Source: Rhipicephalus microplus
Lineage: Eukaryota; Arthropoda; Arachnida; Ixodida; Ixodidae
NCBI RefSeq assembly: GCF_043290135.1
Contig: NC_134710.1
Location: 204,622,192-204,686,191 of the forward strand
Length of the DNA: 64,000 nt
Direction: 5' to 3'
Below the pieces are notes generated by a model. The model saw nothing but the letters and a program-made list of their open reading frames with translations, did no database searches and was not told the origin of the DNA. Both the position numbers and the translations under genes were made by a program. Shown one piece after another: positions 45,749-57,841 of this stretch (position 1 is its first letter; each line of letters begins with the position of its first letter).

Positions 45749-47188
45749 ATGGAGCGTGAAGTAGTTGTGGATTTTGCTGCTGGGTGGAACAAACACATCG
45801 TAAACACGTCTTCAGCTATCTGCAAGCCTGTTCGCTCGTCGGACAAAGGACTGTGCATGCATCAGCGTGCAGGTGAGTGGCATTTCCAGCAACATTTAAT
45901 GCTCTTACAATACATTGTTGAGTCGTTGTGCTATTGAAAGAGAAATGATTTGCTCTTATTCACCGTATCCATTGCTAGCCGTATCAGACTAAATTACCTC
46001 TATTACCGCCTGCATACCCTCTTGCTTCCCCTGTCACCACTGCAGTGCCAGTGTACTTTTGCAGTTAAAAGTTCATTTCCGCAACACTACCTCGCTTGAA
46101 AAAACATTGGGGCGGGGTTGTAGCTGCATTCATACTGGCACTTTTCTACCATTGGCTTTATGTAATGTTAACGGCTGAGTGTTGGGGCCTTGGGCCGCAT
46201 TTTTTAGAGATGTAAAGTGTATGTAAATCAGTAAGTAAACAAATCATTGTCGCATCACTTCACTGGCATAGCCAGGTGGTTGCGCACAGAATTTTTTTAG
46301 GCCGGGCGTAGGGAGCCCAAATTGACGACCATATTCGCTTGCCGGGCCTATTCAGATGAGCGGACCCCCCCCCCCCCCCTCCCCGCACGTCTAAAAAAAA
46401 AAATCTGCCCACATCACTGCGTCACTTGCTTCACCTCTGCGCTGAACGTACTATTTTATAAGCGCACCATCAAGCGAGCAGTTTACATGTTCTGTTTACA
46501 TATTGACAGAACAATTGGAGGAGGAATGACCCAAATCTTTCAGATTTCTTTAGTGATGCAAAACCTTAGCAAAACTGAATATTGTAAAAGACAATCATAA
46601 ATGCTGTATGTTCTCGTTAGCGCTGTCATTATTCTGCATCATGAAATCTTTATGCGCTGTGAAAACTTGGTATGCCGTTGAAGTCACATATCGACGTTAA
46701 TACCAATCGACGAAAATTTCGACAACCTCAATAACGCCGTTTGGGATTTGCCGCATGCACATAATTAGGCTAATTCCCACTTGGCTGTTCTTAACCTGAC
46801 TTCACTGCTACCAAATGAAACAATATTTGATGCATGTCTTTTACTTTTTTTTCAGGGATATGACACAAATTTGGTTATACTGCAGATAAAGATGCTCCCA
46901 ACGATGCTAAAGTACTTAAGAAGCAAGTGAATTTTGGTAAGTGCAGACTTTTTGTACTACGTATATGAAAGCATCGCTTTTTAGGGGCAAACTGTGCATG
47001 TGTTGGCCAGAGAATAGTTCATTATGCCACATGGTTACACTGGCACTGACAATTCGGCATGGCTCCACTGGCCATTGTGTGTGCTCACACTGTTACCGTT
47101 AAGATAAAATGTTTATGTTTTTATTGCAGGGATTGCTGTTTGTACTAAAAAGCCAACTGCCAAGATTTGTTTACGCTGGTACTCCTAA
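45749..47188 (+). CDS. Candidate three-exon small ORF (77 codons) with splice signals; unproven
   Basis: Exon 1 is 45749-45872, from ATG (reading MEREVVVDFAAGWNKHIVN at first) to a CAG/GTGAGT donor. Exon 2 is 46886-46936, ending TTTTG/GTAAGT. Exon 3 is 47130-47188, after TTTTTATTGCAG, ending at TAA. Total 234 bases, in phase throughout. A caution: the strongest acceptor for exon 2, TTTTTTTTCAG ending at 46855, adds 30 in-frame bases that include a TGA, so the open reading depends on the weaker acceptor at 46885. A GTATGC donor after the stop and acceptors near 47321 and 48526 would give 3' UTR exons ending at AATAAA (48797-48802). No domain recognised. It lies inside the TIR element. Confidence 0.3.
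46261..46435. mobile_element. Possible degraded third MITE of the hAT type
   Basis: CACTGGCATAGCCAGGTGG at 46261 resembles the MITE left end, and a C-homopolymer run lies at about 46366-46383. The right inverted repeat is not convincing, so this is weak. Confidence 0.3.
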
Positions 47189-48796
47189 AAGTATGCTTTC
47201 CCTATTTACATGGATTTTGGCTTGCACAAAGCATAACACTTGGGCCTAGATTCACAAAGCTGTCCATGCGCAGGCCTTCATAACAGCGTTTCTTGACTTG
47301 CCTTTACCCTGTTTTCTGCAGATGTTTCGTGGCTTTAAAAGTGCCACAGCATGTTGACCTCCCCCACTCTGAAATATTCGCGTTCAAAGTTCCGCAAGAG
47401 TGGGCTTAACTTTCTTGTGCACCTCTTTGCTAGTCCAAGATACTGAAGTGTTATGCTCTTACTAGAGGTGGCAGTGTTTCTAATGTTTGTATTTCCATCA
47501 CATTGACCAAGTATGCGATCTTGGCTTGACTGGTAGCACATCCTCAACAAATGTCTTTGTGGCACATGTAGAAGGCAGTACAAAATAAATAGGCAGACAT
47601 TCACACCGGGAGCTAACTTCTAATAATGCTTTTTTTTGGAAACCATGGTGTGCTTATTCCAATTTGTCTAACAAGCAGTAACCTGTTTGGCTGTGAACCA
47701 ACAAGACGTTGAGCTAATAAAAGCTTCACATCTTGTTGCTCTCAAATATATATGTATTGGCAAGCTATCTGTGACACTGTCAAACAAAGAATCAGAATAT
47801 CTGTGCGTGCCTTAAGATATATTGCTTCGTTTACATATCTCGTGGCTGTGACTCGTCAACCGAGTGAACAAATGCACCCTAGTTTTCTAAGTTTAAAGCA
47901 TTTTTTGAGGGTAGCACGGTCTACATTTATTTGTCTATAGTTTTGTCCAGCCGTTTGAGTCAGGTACAAAGAAATATACTGAAGATTATCATGTAGCCTC
48001 TGCAAATGGTTGCTTTCAAGCAGGCTTTGCATGCTTGGCTTGTGCCTACAGGTATTGCACAATTCAAGACGCAGCAGCGTATGATAGAACAGTAGAATCG
48101 AGAGCAACTATGTGCACGAGCTAAATAAGTATTTTAACATGAGCGGACAGTACGTGTTATTTGCCACACACATGACCTCATTTAGAATGCCCATTGGTGA
48201 ATGGGCTCATAGAAATGTCACTCAGCTGTGTATAGGAAACAAGTTAACTGAACCTAAGGGTATCTTTAACTGCTACAAATATGCCTTGTTGAGGTGATGC
48301 ACATTTTCTTCCAGAATATTGCTGTCTGAGACATCATGTGAAGAGCGTCTACCACATCAGCATTTATATGGCTTGCCAAGTAACGTTTGGCCGAACCTTC
48401 CTTTTTTTCACATTTCGTTTGGCAGTAGACATCCTAGAATGTAAGCGCTGCTGCAGTGTGTGGGACTCATTGTTATGAATTAATTCTGGCATGTTTAACC
48501 TCACACTTCTACTTTTTTTCTTGCAGCAATGAGATGCTTCAAATATGCCTGCGGTGACGTTCTGCTGCGCTAGCGTGATGGAAACACCAGCTGCGAAACT
48601 TGAGTTCTTCAGAATTGGAGAAGTTGCCCTTCTCTCACCAATGATGACACAGACTGCCCTATGCTAGAAAGTCAAGATTGTTTTTCCACGGATGACGCTG
48701 AAAACCTTTGATGTATTATGGTGTTTATTTAGTGCTGGCTGTGGTGTGGCGAAGTCTACTTTTACGTGTGGTCACACGTCGCCTCATAAAAAGAAC

Positions 48797-48802
48797 AATA
48801 AA
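48797..48802 (+). promoter_or_regulatory. AATAAA polyadenylation signal
   Basis: Canonical hexamer, followed by a T-rich stretch. It could end the candidate spliced transcript. Isolated hexamers are common, so support is weak. Confidence 0.3.
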
Positions 48803-48924
48803 GCATTTATTTTCCTTTCAATATTGTCCACTTTTTGTGTTAGAAGCACCCAAGCAGTGCTCTTCCAAAGAGCTCTCGCCATGTGTTAAGCGTGTGACAA
48901 GCATACTCGAGATAAATACTCATT

Positions 48925-49243
48925 TCCCCAAGGAGTAACTGGAAGCATGTGCAGTTGGTTTTCAGAGAGTAACTGCGAACACGTGGAAGGAACGGTAAAG
49001 AGTAACTGTTGCTCTTAGAAGAGCAACTGGTGGGAGTAATGGTTGGTCGGCAGGGAGCAACTGGTGGGAGTAACTGTTGGTTTGCAGGGAGGAACTGGAG
49101 GGAGTAACTGTTCATCCCCCGAAGGAGGAACTGAAAGGAGAGCAACGGTTCCTCCCTCTGCAGTTACTCCTTTTAGGAGAGTAATGGGAGTGGCAATGCA
49201 ATTGCTCCCTGAAAGGAGCAACCCCTATACCCCTGTTGCTCCG
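48925..49243. repeat. Right subterminal array of GGAGTAACTG-type words
   Basis: At least a dozen variants are packed here: AAGGAGTAACTGG, AGAGTAACTGTTGC, AGGGAGCAACTGG, GGGAGTAACTGTTGG, GGAGGAACTGG, AGAGCAACGG, GCAGTTACTCC and AAAGGAGCAACC. Most are in the forward sense, with some reversed. The spacing is irregular, about 20-30 bp. Confidence 0.8.
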
Positions 49244-49359
49244 TTTTGGCTTAGAGTGCAGCGCCGTCAAGCGATCAAAATGATATGCTTGCTGCAGTTA
49301 ACGATAGATAGAGCGCGCATCTGTTTCACTAATAAATTTCTGTTTCGAAGCTGCCTAAC

Positions 49360-49681
49360 CGGTGGGTCGTATGCATTCACTTGGCATCCCGTTTTCGTCT
49401 TGTTTTCCTCGTGGCTACGTTATCGCGCGTGCCCCTGGCATTCGTTGTGCTATACTTATCTCGACAACAAACCACTGCGTGTGAAAGCTTGCGCACCTTT
49501 TGAGTTTGAATTCGCAGCTGCTACTCAAACAAAATCACAAGTATAAAAAGCAGAAAAATCGCGCGTTTTGGGTGTTTTTAAATTTGGAGAATAAATCAAT
49601 TTGCAATGCGGTGGCGTTGTTCATGTTATCATTTATTATTTTCAGACAGCGTAAATTGAACGGTACTCGCAATTTAGAGTG
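49360..49681 (-). mobile_element. Left arm of a head-to-head inverted repeat ending in CACTCTAA
   Basis: Read on the minus strand from 49681: CACTCTAAATTGCGAG, CGTTCAATTTACGC, AAAACACC, GCAGCTGCGAATTCAAACTC, GGTGCGCAAGC, then ATAACGTAGCCACGAGG and GGATGCCAAGTGAATGCAT. It matches the right arm at 50142-50470 over its length with indels. Confidence 0.8.
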
Positions 49682-50141
49682 TACCTTTCTGCTCGGTTCA
49701 TGCTCAACGGAAGGTGGGGTCTTGGAACGATAGATGTGTGTGTGCAATAATAATACATCAGGTTTCTAATAAACATATGTTAAGGTACGAAAAATAGCGA
49801 CGCTTGTTCAAGCTTTTCTTTTCAAAAATAGCCTTTAAAATAGCCACAGCTTGACGTTGTTGGGGTATCCCTATTAGAAAGATGCGCCGGGGCGACAACT
49901 TATTTTATGCGCACTGTCACACTGCTACTGTCTAGTATATTGTAGCTATATTATGTATTTTTCTTTTTACATAGAATCAAGATCTTATTTTATACTGTGA
50001 CAATTCAAAATTTTATGAAAAACTACGCACGCCAATTGCTTTATTGGTGTTGTATTTACGCGTCTTCCATGCTGAGAATACGCACAATCATTGTGTTACG
50101 AGAGGGCATTTTTCGTGCAGCGTGAAGTGAGCAGGTATTCA

Positions 50142-50470
50142 CACTCTAAATTGCGAGAACAGTTCAATTCACGCTTTCTAAAATGTGTGTCAGAACGTGA
50201 ACAGTGTCACCGTAATTAAAAGTTATTTGTTGTTGCACTTTTGAAAACACCATGAACGTGCCTTTGCTGTGCTTATTATGCGTGTGATTTTTTTTTCAGC
50301 AGCTGTGAATTCAAACTCGAATGGTGCGTAAGCTCGAATGGTGCGAACGCAATGGTTCATTGTCGAGATAATTATTCGACAACGAACGCTATGGGCGCAC
50401 GCGATAACGTAGCCACGATCGAAACGGGGCGAAAACGAGATGCCAACTGAATGCATTCGACGAGGTCTAT
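50142..50470 (+). mobile_element. Right arm of the head-to-head inverted repeat ending in CACTCTAA
   Basis: CACTCTAAATTGCGAG, AGTTCAATTCACGC, GAAAACACC, GCAGCTGTGAATTCAAACTC, GGTGCGTAAGC, GATAACGTAGCCACGATC and GAGATGCCAACTGAATGCAT. The terminal CACTCTAA is shared with the TIR element at 44690-49258. The 460 bp between the arms is unrelated AT-rich sequence. Confidence 0.8.
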
Positions 50471-52790
50471 TCAAATAGTTCGCGGAAGTTCACGCGATAA
50501 GTTGTCCAGAAGCTGTCGCCAGCGACATCAGCACGGGAGTTAAGTGAGCTGTGATTTAAATGTGACTATTTGTGGAGAGAACAAACACTAACAGTAAAAA
50601 ACCAAGTTTGAATCAAAGTCGACGCAATCACCATGTTTTACAATTATATGACGTTCATTTCCCCCAACAATATGTACGTATATTGAGGCAAAAATTTGTG
50701 ACAGTTTCCTATAATTACGAAGTTTTTTTTCTAGCTCCCTCTGTCCATGTTAACATTACTCAGTGCAGCCCTTGGTCTGCATGGAAAGGCATGCTCGTAA
50801 AATTCGTTGGCGATGACACACCCACTCACGTTTTTTAACGTTCTGCGGTTGCTTGTGTTTTCTGCTGATCGCAAAATATGGAAGTGTGTTCATTGTTGGT
50901 GAACTAGCCTTTCCAGTGCAGTGTCAAACGGGGAGCAAATCGATGCCGACTGCTTTTGGCGGTACCTGCGGAAATAATGTGATGTGCAAGGATGCAGTAG
51001 CAATGAACGCATGCCTAGTGCCCCATGCCTTCCAGATAAAAAAAATAAAGGGAAATGGTTCAGAATACAGTGCTTGCTCAATTTCCATTCATCAGTTTTC
51101 CTGCAGCCTGCTTACTTTCTAGAGCATGCGTTGCCTATTATTCGCCTTATCGGCAAGCATATCACTTATCTATCGTGCTACGATTTTCATGCCTGCATTC
51201 GCATACGGAGGAGTAATTATTGGAGCATAATGCAAGAAAACACACCGCAAGTATGTGTCCGCTGGCAGTTTTTGTGCTTATTACCATTGTGTGCAGTGTA
51301 ATAAATTTCAGTTGTTGTGATTATTTAAAAAATAGAAATGTCCAAATTTTGGCATGACAAAGCCTAATTTCTTTCACAACACAAGTATTGTGCATGATAA
51401 ATAACCTTTGTATGTGCGAACCACTTAATCAACGCTGCAGATATGACAGGTATACGGTGTTGGTTCTTTCAATCCATCTGTGAAAGATGCGACAAACGCC
51501 GAATAAAGTTCGATGAAGTAGTTGCATTGTAAAACCGAGGCAAAGTGAACGGTAGTACACTTAAACTTCACTATCGAGTCATGAATCGCTAACACATGAG
51601 CTTGGGTTGACTTGAAGCACACTCGTGGAGGACTCGTCGGCGATCACATTTGAGCAAGTCCACAGCGATCAGGTGCCTATGACAAGTAGCTTGAGATCGA
51701 ATTTTGCTCAAGTGCAGACAAAATGACATCACTTGTTTACCAACTATTGCGTCAAAACCGCTTCATTTTTCGTTCCCCCGGAAGTGTTTCCTCTCTTTAG
51801 AGATCACGCCAAGCCCCACAAGCAGCTGATTAGCCACCATTTTATGAACCTGTGGGCTTCTGTAGAGCCTTAACTACCAGGTGTATCTATCTTGCATTCG
51901 ATGCATCGGTCAGGCAGGCTGGAAACAGGCATTTACTAGTGAAACTGACGTGTGCTTCATGCATCGTTAGCTGCTGCGAGCTTACCATTTTCAACGCTTG
52001 GCGGCACTGACCTCAGTCCATGGAAGCCGAGGTCACGCATTGCAGCGTTCGTGTTAAAGGTGCTGCTTTTCCGTTATCAATATATCCTTCCGGCATTCAT
52101 ACTAAATGGCTTCATCTATATTCGTTTATTGACGCACCGGTAAATTCAGCCACAATACTATCCTAGTAAAAGGCCCTGAAAATGGAGCCTTGTATTTGTA
52201 TACATACACTCTGTTTGTCTGCGCTTACACCCGTCGTCTTCTTTGTACCTTTTATTTCGAATAATACTATACCAACAGGCCAAGATGCTGACTCTCATTT
52301 CAGAATGTCTATTTCGGTTTCAACAAAAATACTCGCTCGTAGCGGATGTCGGGCTTCCGGAGAACTGGTTGAACAAAGTGAAGTTGATGTGCATGTTCGC
52401 CGCTATTGTCTGTCATGAGCTTTAACAAGCGAGAAAATTTCATTGATCTGTAAATAATTCTTTTGTTTATTTGTCTTTCTTAACTCATTATTTTATATCG
52501 GCTAAAGAGTGAGAATTCGGTTACATGATTCCGCATTTACCCTATGCAACTTGCTCAGAGAAAAAGAACAGCAGAGTACCCGGACCAAGCTTCTGAAAGC
52601 AAAGCCCAAACAGGATCAAGCCGCTTGTTGCTCTGCGGTCGGTAGACTACAATAAGTTGTTGTTTCAAAAGCTGCACATGGCTGCGCCGAAGTGGTGCAG
52701 GGGTAAAAATCCCGATTCCCTTTAGACAGAACGAGCTTCGAAAGGAAGAAATGCGAAACATTTCTTAGCGAGCTTCGGTTACTTTGAGCG
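50471..52790. other. No gene recognised
   Basis: Only short open frames on both strands and no domain recognised. ACCTCAGTCCATGGAAGCCGAGGT (partly) near 52010-52033 is an imperfect short palindrome. Confidence 0.35.
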
Positions 52791-53027
<237 letters not shown>

Positions 53028-53299
53028 ACAACTTATACCTCTTCTGGCCGTTTCGATAATGATATTGATACCAACATTGGTATGACATATGTTGACTATA
53101 TGACGTGCATAAGTGACAAGTCATAACATGAAAATCATGAAATGTATGCCATGAATATCACGATTTACATTTCATAGTCTTGCTGCTCTTGCGGTGCTTT
53201 CGTTCACACGACATATTGCAAAACTGATAGGGTATGACATGATTGCATGGCGAACATAAATCACAAATCCTATCGAGCAAATCATAACATGCATGTGAT

Positions 53300-54300
53300 G
53301 TATACAATGACTACACGCCACGCTCATGGTGCGCTTGCCGTCGTTACGCTAGCTTCACATATACCATATATTGTATTATGGGATGTGAATTTAAAACGAA
53401 GGGCTATAACTGGCGCAAACAGGATAATCATGAGATGCGTGTCATGCAATACCTAGATTATATGCCACGCCCATGATGCGCTCACGGCCATTTCGTTAGC
53501 TTCACATTATACCAAATTTCGTATTACGTAATGCGAATGGACTACGAAGATCAATGACATGTCTAAACATGATATTCTTGACAAAGTAAAGCATGACTAC
53601 ATGCTGATCTCATAGCGCGCTCGCGGTCGTTTTGCTAGCTTCACGTATACCAAATTTGGTATTACGTGACGTGAACAGACGACGAAGGTAAATGAACCAT
53701 TCAAACATGTAAATCATGAAATGCGTGTCGTGTAAAACATGACTACATGCTATGTTTACAGCGTGCTCGCGGCCATATCGCTAGCTCCACATATACAAAA
53801 TTTGGTATTAGATGAAGTGAATGCATGACGAAGGTACTTCCAAACGTGATAATCATGTTATGCGTACCAAGTAAAACATACGTGATACGCTCATAGCGCT
53901 CACGGTCGTTTTGCCAGCTTCACATATATCAAATTTGATATTACATGACGTGAATAGACGATGAAGGTGATTTTAAACACGATAGTCATGATATGCCTGT
54001 CATATAAAACATGACTACATGCTACGCTCATAGTGTGCTCGTGGTAGTTTTGCTATAGCTTAACATATACCAATTTAGTTATTTTGTGATGTGAGTAGAC
54101 AACGAAGGTAATTCCACACATAATAATCATGATACGCGTGTCTTGTAAAACGTGAATACATGCCACGCTCGTAGCGTGCTCACTGTCGTTTCGCTAGCTT
54201 CACGTAAAGCAAATTTGGTATTGCGTTACGAGAATAGACGACGAAGGTAAATTACACGTTCAAACATAATAATCCTGACACGTAAGTCATGTACGGCTCA
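53300..54300 (+). repeat. Seven tandem satellite monomers (133-147 bp)
   Basis: The anchor AGCTTCAC or a variant lies at 53351, 53498, 53637, 53783, 53916, 54057 and 54196. Each monomer carries GCTCGCGGTCGTTTTGCTAG, then ATACCAAATTTGGTAT or a mutated form, then GAATAGACGACGAAGGTAA and CATGATAATCATG. The perfect CCAAATTTGG core is at 53650-53659. Confidence 0.9.
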
Positions 54301-54412
54301 ATTTACCATAATGTTGCGCTGATTTTAAAATGGCAATTTGACCTTCCTCATTTGTGCTTTCATATTATCGATTCCCACTGTACGTAGGATCTGAATATTT
54401 CTTTATTATTAG

Positions 54413-57400
54413 TGTAACTTGCACAGCTTTATCGGTTTGCCTTCGATTCTTAGGTCTGGCTTATGTTTCTACTTTGTGATACAAAACTTTCCGCAAAATG
54501 TGAAGTAATGAAGAAGAAGTCGGACAGCAAGCGTATTTATTTGCAGCGCCACGGCACTGGATTCAGTAAAATGTAGAATAGGGCCCCTGATAATTTATAG
54601 GAATACTGATTGTTGGCCTAGTTGGTATACTTACTTATTGACATGCTTTGGCCGCAAATAACACAAACACAAGTAAAAGAAAACTCAATCACAAGCACAA
54701 TCTTGTGCTTGTGCTTGTGTTTGAGTGTGCCTTTACTTGTGTCTCTGATACTTTAGCCAATGCGAGACACATCCAGCGTGTACTCGACATTCTTCTTCCT
54801 ATAGCTGGCCACTGGCTCGTTTTAGAAGAGAAACTAAATGTTTACAAGCTTTGGTAGGCAGGACACTACGAAGGTCTGCATACTGCAAATGCAGATATGT
54901 TTTGTTTGTAAATAATTTGGAGTTCGGTATCCAGTAGGCGTCAGTGGAGGAAGCGGCGCTCTCGCTGCGTACAAGTACGCAAGAGCGAGTTGCATGGCAG
55001 GCGTAGGGAGTTTCCACCCCCTGCTAATCATGCGCTTCTTCTGTCTTATTATGTTTTGCAGGAAGCAGGCAAACCACTGATCAGGCAATCTTTGGTGTTT
55101 GAAGGGAGACATTCTTCGCCGGTGGTCCTGGTCAGCTGCTACTTACAGCCATAGTTTCAAGGTAACACATCGTGTTCTATGTGCATCATATGAATTTCAC
55201 CATTAGAAATATTTCTAGTGCAGTTGGAAAACGTATTAGGTTTAGAAATATGACACACGTCCACATGGCGTCCCAGCTAAATATTCCCAGACTTTTTAAC
55301 TATACCGGCACACTGAGTGACTACGCGGCACACGTTGCTACCCATTGCCTAGGGTGCGTCACACTATCTTTTGTGTTGTGCATTTGGTGGTCACTTCTAC
55401 CACTTTAATTGCCTAAATTTTAACGCAAGGAAACTGCGCCACAAATTTGATTATGAAAGTTGTATATCGCGTTGAGAAACTTCCGATTATACAGTTTCTT
55501 TACATCCATTAGGCAGTATAGTGTTTTTTTTTCAACAGGTGCACGCAAAACACACATACATTGCGTGACATGCCCACTTGCGCGCCCGTTCCCGCCATGA
55601 CTGCAGTGTTTCTTAACGTTGCGTGCTCAAATAATATCCTTCCCAAGCGTCGGTTAATCATAGGGACAAGTGGACGCAGCGGTTATAGCTTGTGTTTTCA
55701 CCACTGAGGTTGTCGATAACATAACGATACCACGGCCGCCACTATTGTCGCTGCATTGTCGAGACAGTACAATCAGGCAGATGGTACGGTCGTTTGCATG
55801 CGGATCGTTGAAAGCAGTACTCGAATGGGCGTGTCCAGTGTAATTTTATATTCATGGACCTGTGTAGTGGGCAGCAAAAAAAAGATAGCGAGTTGAACAC
55901 TCTGTTATTGGACGTTTTGCAAATCAATCTACAACTTGGTGGAACTGACAGCTCTGCGCTATGGCTTCAAAATTTATTTAGAACTACCTATTTATGCAAA
56001 TATTCAGAACACAAAAAAGATAGATGTGTTCCAGGCAATAGTAAGCAACTTGAATTTACTTTGTCTGAGTGCGTTGCGTATTTTAAACTCTGGCAGAAGA
56101 TAGCTGGGAGCAACCTGCATAGCTGAAGCCTCTTTCTAGAATGTACTATTACTACATTATTTACATACTGTATGATTTCTCGACTATACCCAGTGAAGAA
56201 AATGAGGCCACTTAGATGGTGTTCTTGATATTGCATAATTTCTCACACACATGTCAACTTCCATAAACCTGAATTTCTCGCCCAGAGGCACTCCATAAGC
56301 GTACGTCTTTCGAAAAATAAAAAAAGCTGTGACCTCGCTCAGTAGCTTGCACATCTGCCATTAGTCAGTTCAGCAGTACCCTGAAAGCATGGCATGTTCG
56401 GCTACAAACTGTCTGTAAATGCACAAATAACAAAATGATCATAAGTTGACTTGGTTCACTGCAAGTTACACTGCAGGCACTTCACCTCGCAATAGGTGCT
56501 GTGCTCTCTCGGCCACACCTCTGTGTGCCTCCTCATGGCGTCTGCATCAACTTATGTAAACGAACCTATTATATTGAGGCACCAATGATGCGGTCGAGTC
56601 AAAGAGTTCACTGTCGTACTCGGCATCCACATAATTTCTCAAAATACTACCAATTGCTTTTTCATACTGACACAGATTTATATATTTGCGTTATTAAAAA
56701 ATATCTCAGCATTATTTACACTGATTGTCTAAGTTATGGTGGAGCGTCACTCGTATAGGTACTTCATTCACTTTTTATTAAATGTGACTGAATTGAGGTA
56801 CCGCAGAAATTGAAGACGATTGAGCGAGCAATGGAAAGAAAAATATTGGGGGCAACTTTCAAAGGTCCCTCAAGCACTGCTATAGTTCGAAGACGAGACC
56901 GTGGTTTCCTTCACGATTCACTACCCGTTGTGCAGCCAACGTCTCCACTTCGCCACTTATTTCTTTATAAAACAGGGGGAGAATGCCGGCACCTTGCGCT
57001 ACGTCTACCAGGAATTCCTGTTTTTCAGGAATACACTATCTCCGCTTGCGCAATTTAAATTGCGAGAAACGAAGTGACATAGTTCACCGAACATGATGGT
57101 AATGCCACACAAGTTAAAACGAGTGTTCAAAGCAGAATAACTGGAACTCTACAACAAATTTTTTTCGTTTATGGATTATTCAAAAGCTTATTTTCCCACA
57201 AAATCACGAGAACAGACAGCTGGCCTCGGGTAATAAGCCCGAAAATGCGTTAAACAGTAGAAAAACGGTAACATGCTTGTATTTGTATTTTCAAAGATAG
57301 GTTAACAGCTCTTTGAGGAGCATGGCACGGCAGAGTGAGTCAGTGAAAAAACGGCTGTTAAGGGCTTCTAATTAAAAATAAAAAGATGAAACGGGCAGGA

Positions 57401-57633
57401 GCAGAGGACCACTGGACATTAAAAGTAACCGACCGGATTCGAACCGAAGACAAGCACGTGAGGTTGAAGCAGGAAGTAAGTTGCTGAGACAAAGAAGTTT
57501 GCTGGGATAACGTGACCGCTGCAAGCACTGGAGCGGGTCGATGTGCAAAATATTGGGCAAGTATCAGCCCTGCATAGGGCACAGTCGGGCTAATAATGGT
57601 GCTTATGATTATGATGTTGATATCTGACCTGTT
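54413..57633. other. No gene recognised
   Basis: Decayed sequence with short ORFs. It contains the inverted repeat at 54661-54742, listed separately. Confidence 0.35.
54661..54742. repeat. Imperfect inverted repeat of about 38-bp arms
   Basis: ACACAAGTAAAAG, AACTCAATCACAAGCACAA on the left face TTGTGCTTGTGTTTGAGT and CTTTACTTGTGT on the right, with almost no loop. It would fold as a long hairpin. Confidence 0.7.
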
Positions 57634-57828
57634 AGGTCGCGGGTTCGAACCCCGACTGCAGCGGCTGCATTCCCGATGGAGGCGGAAATGGTGTAGGCCC
57701 GTGTGCTCAGATTTGGGTGCACGTTAAAGAACCCCAGGTGGTCAAAATTTCCGGAGCCCTCCACTACGGCGTCTCTCATAATCATATGGTGGTTTTGGGA
57801 CGTTAAACCCCACAAATCAATCAATCAA
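57634..57828 (+). mobile_element. 5'-truncated tick SINE with 13-bp TSD
   Basis: The duplication TATCTGACCTGTT flanks it exactly (57621-57633 and 57829-57841). The element starts at AGGTCGCGGGTTCGAACCCC, just before the B box, so the A box is missing. The body and tail are almost unmutated (GTGCACGTTAAAGAACCCC, CTACGGCGTCTCTCATAATC, AATCAATCAA). The intact TSD shows the truncation arose at insertion. Confidence 0.9.
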
Positions 57829-57841
57829 TATCTGACCTGTT

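Larger units (their letters stand above)
44690..49258. mobile_element. Candidate 4.57-kb DNA element with 15-bp perfect TIRs and subterminal motif arrays
   Basis: CACTCTAAGCCAAAA at 44690-44704 faces its exact reverse complement at 49244-49258. Inside both ends lie dense arrays of a GGAGYAACNG-type word in both orientations (about 44715-44905 and 48925-49243). Such arrays are what transposases often bind. No transposase domain is recognised inside; a small spliced ORF with splice-like signals is. The flanks share only CA, so no TSD longer than 2 bp is visible. It could be a non-autonomous transposon that picked up host sequence, or a new family with an unrecognised enzyme. Confidence 0.55.
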
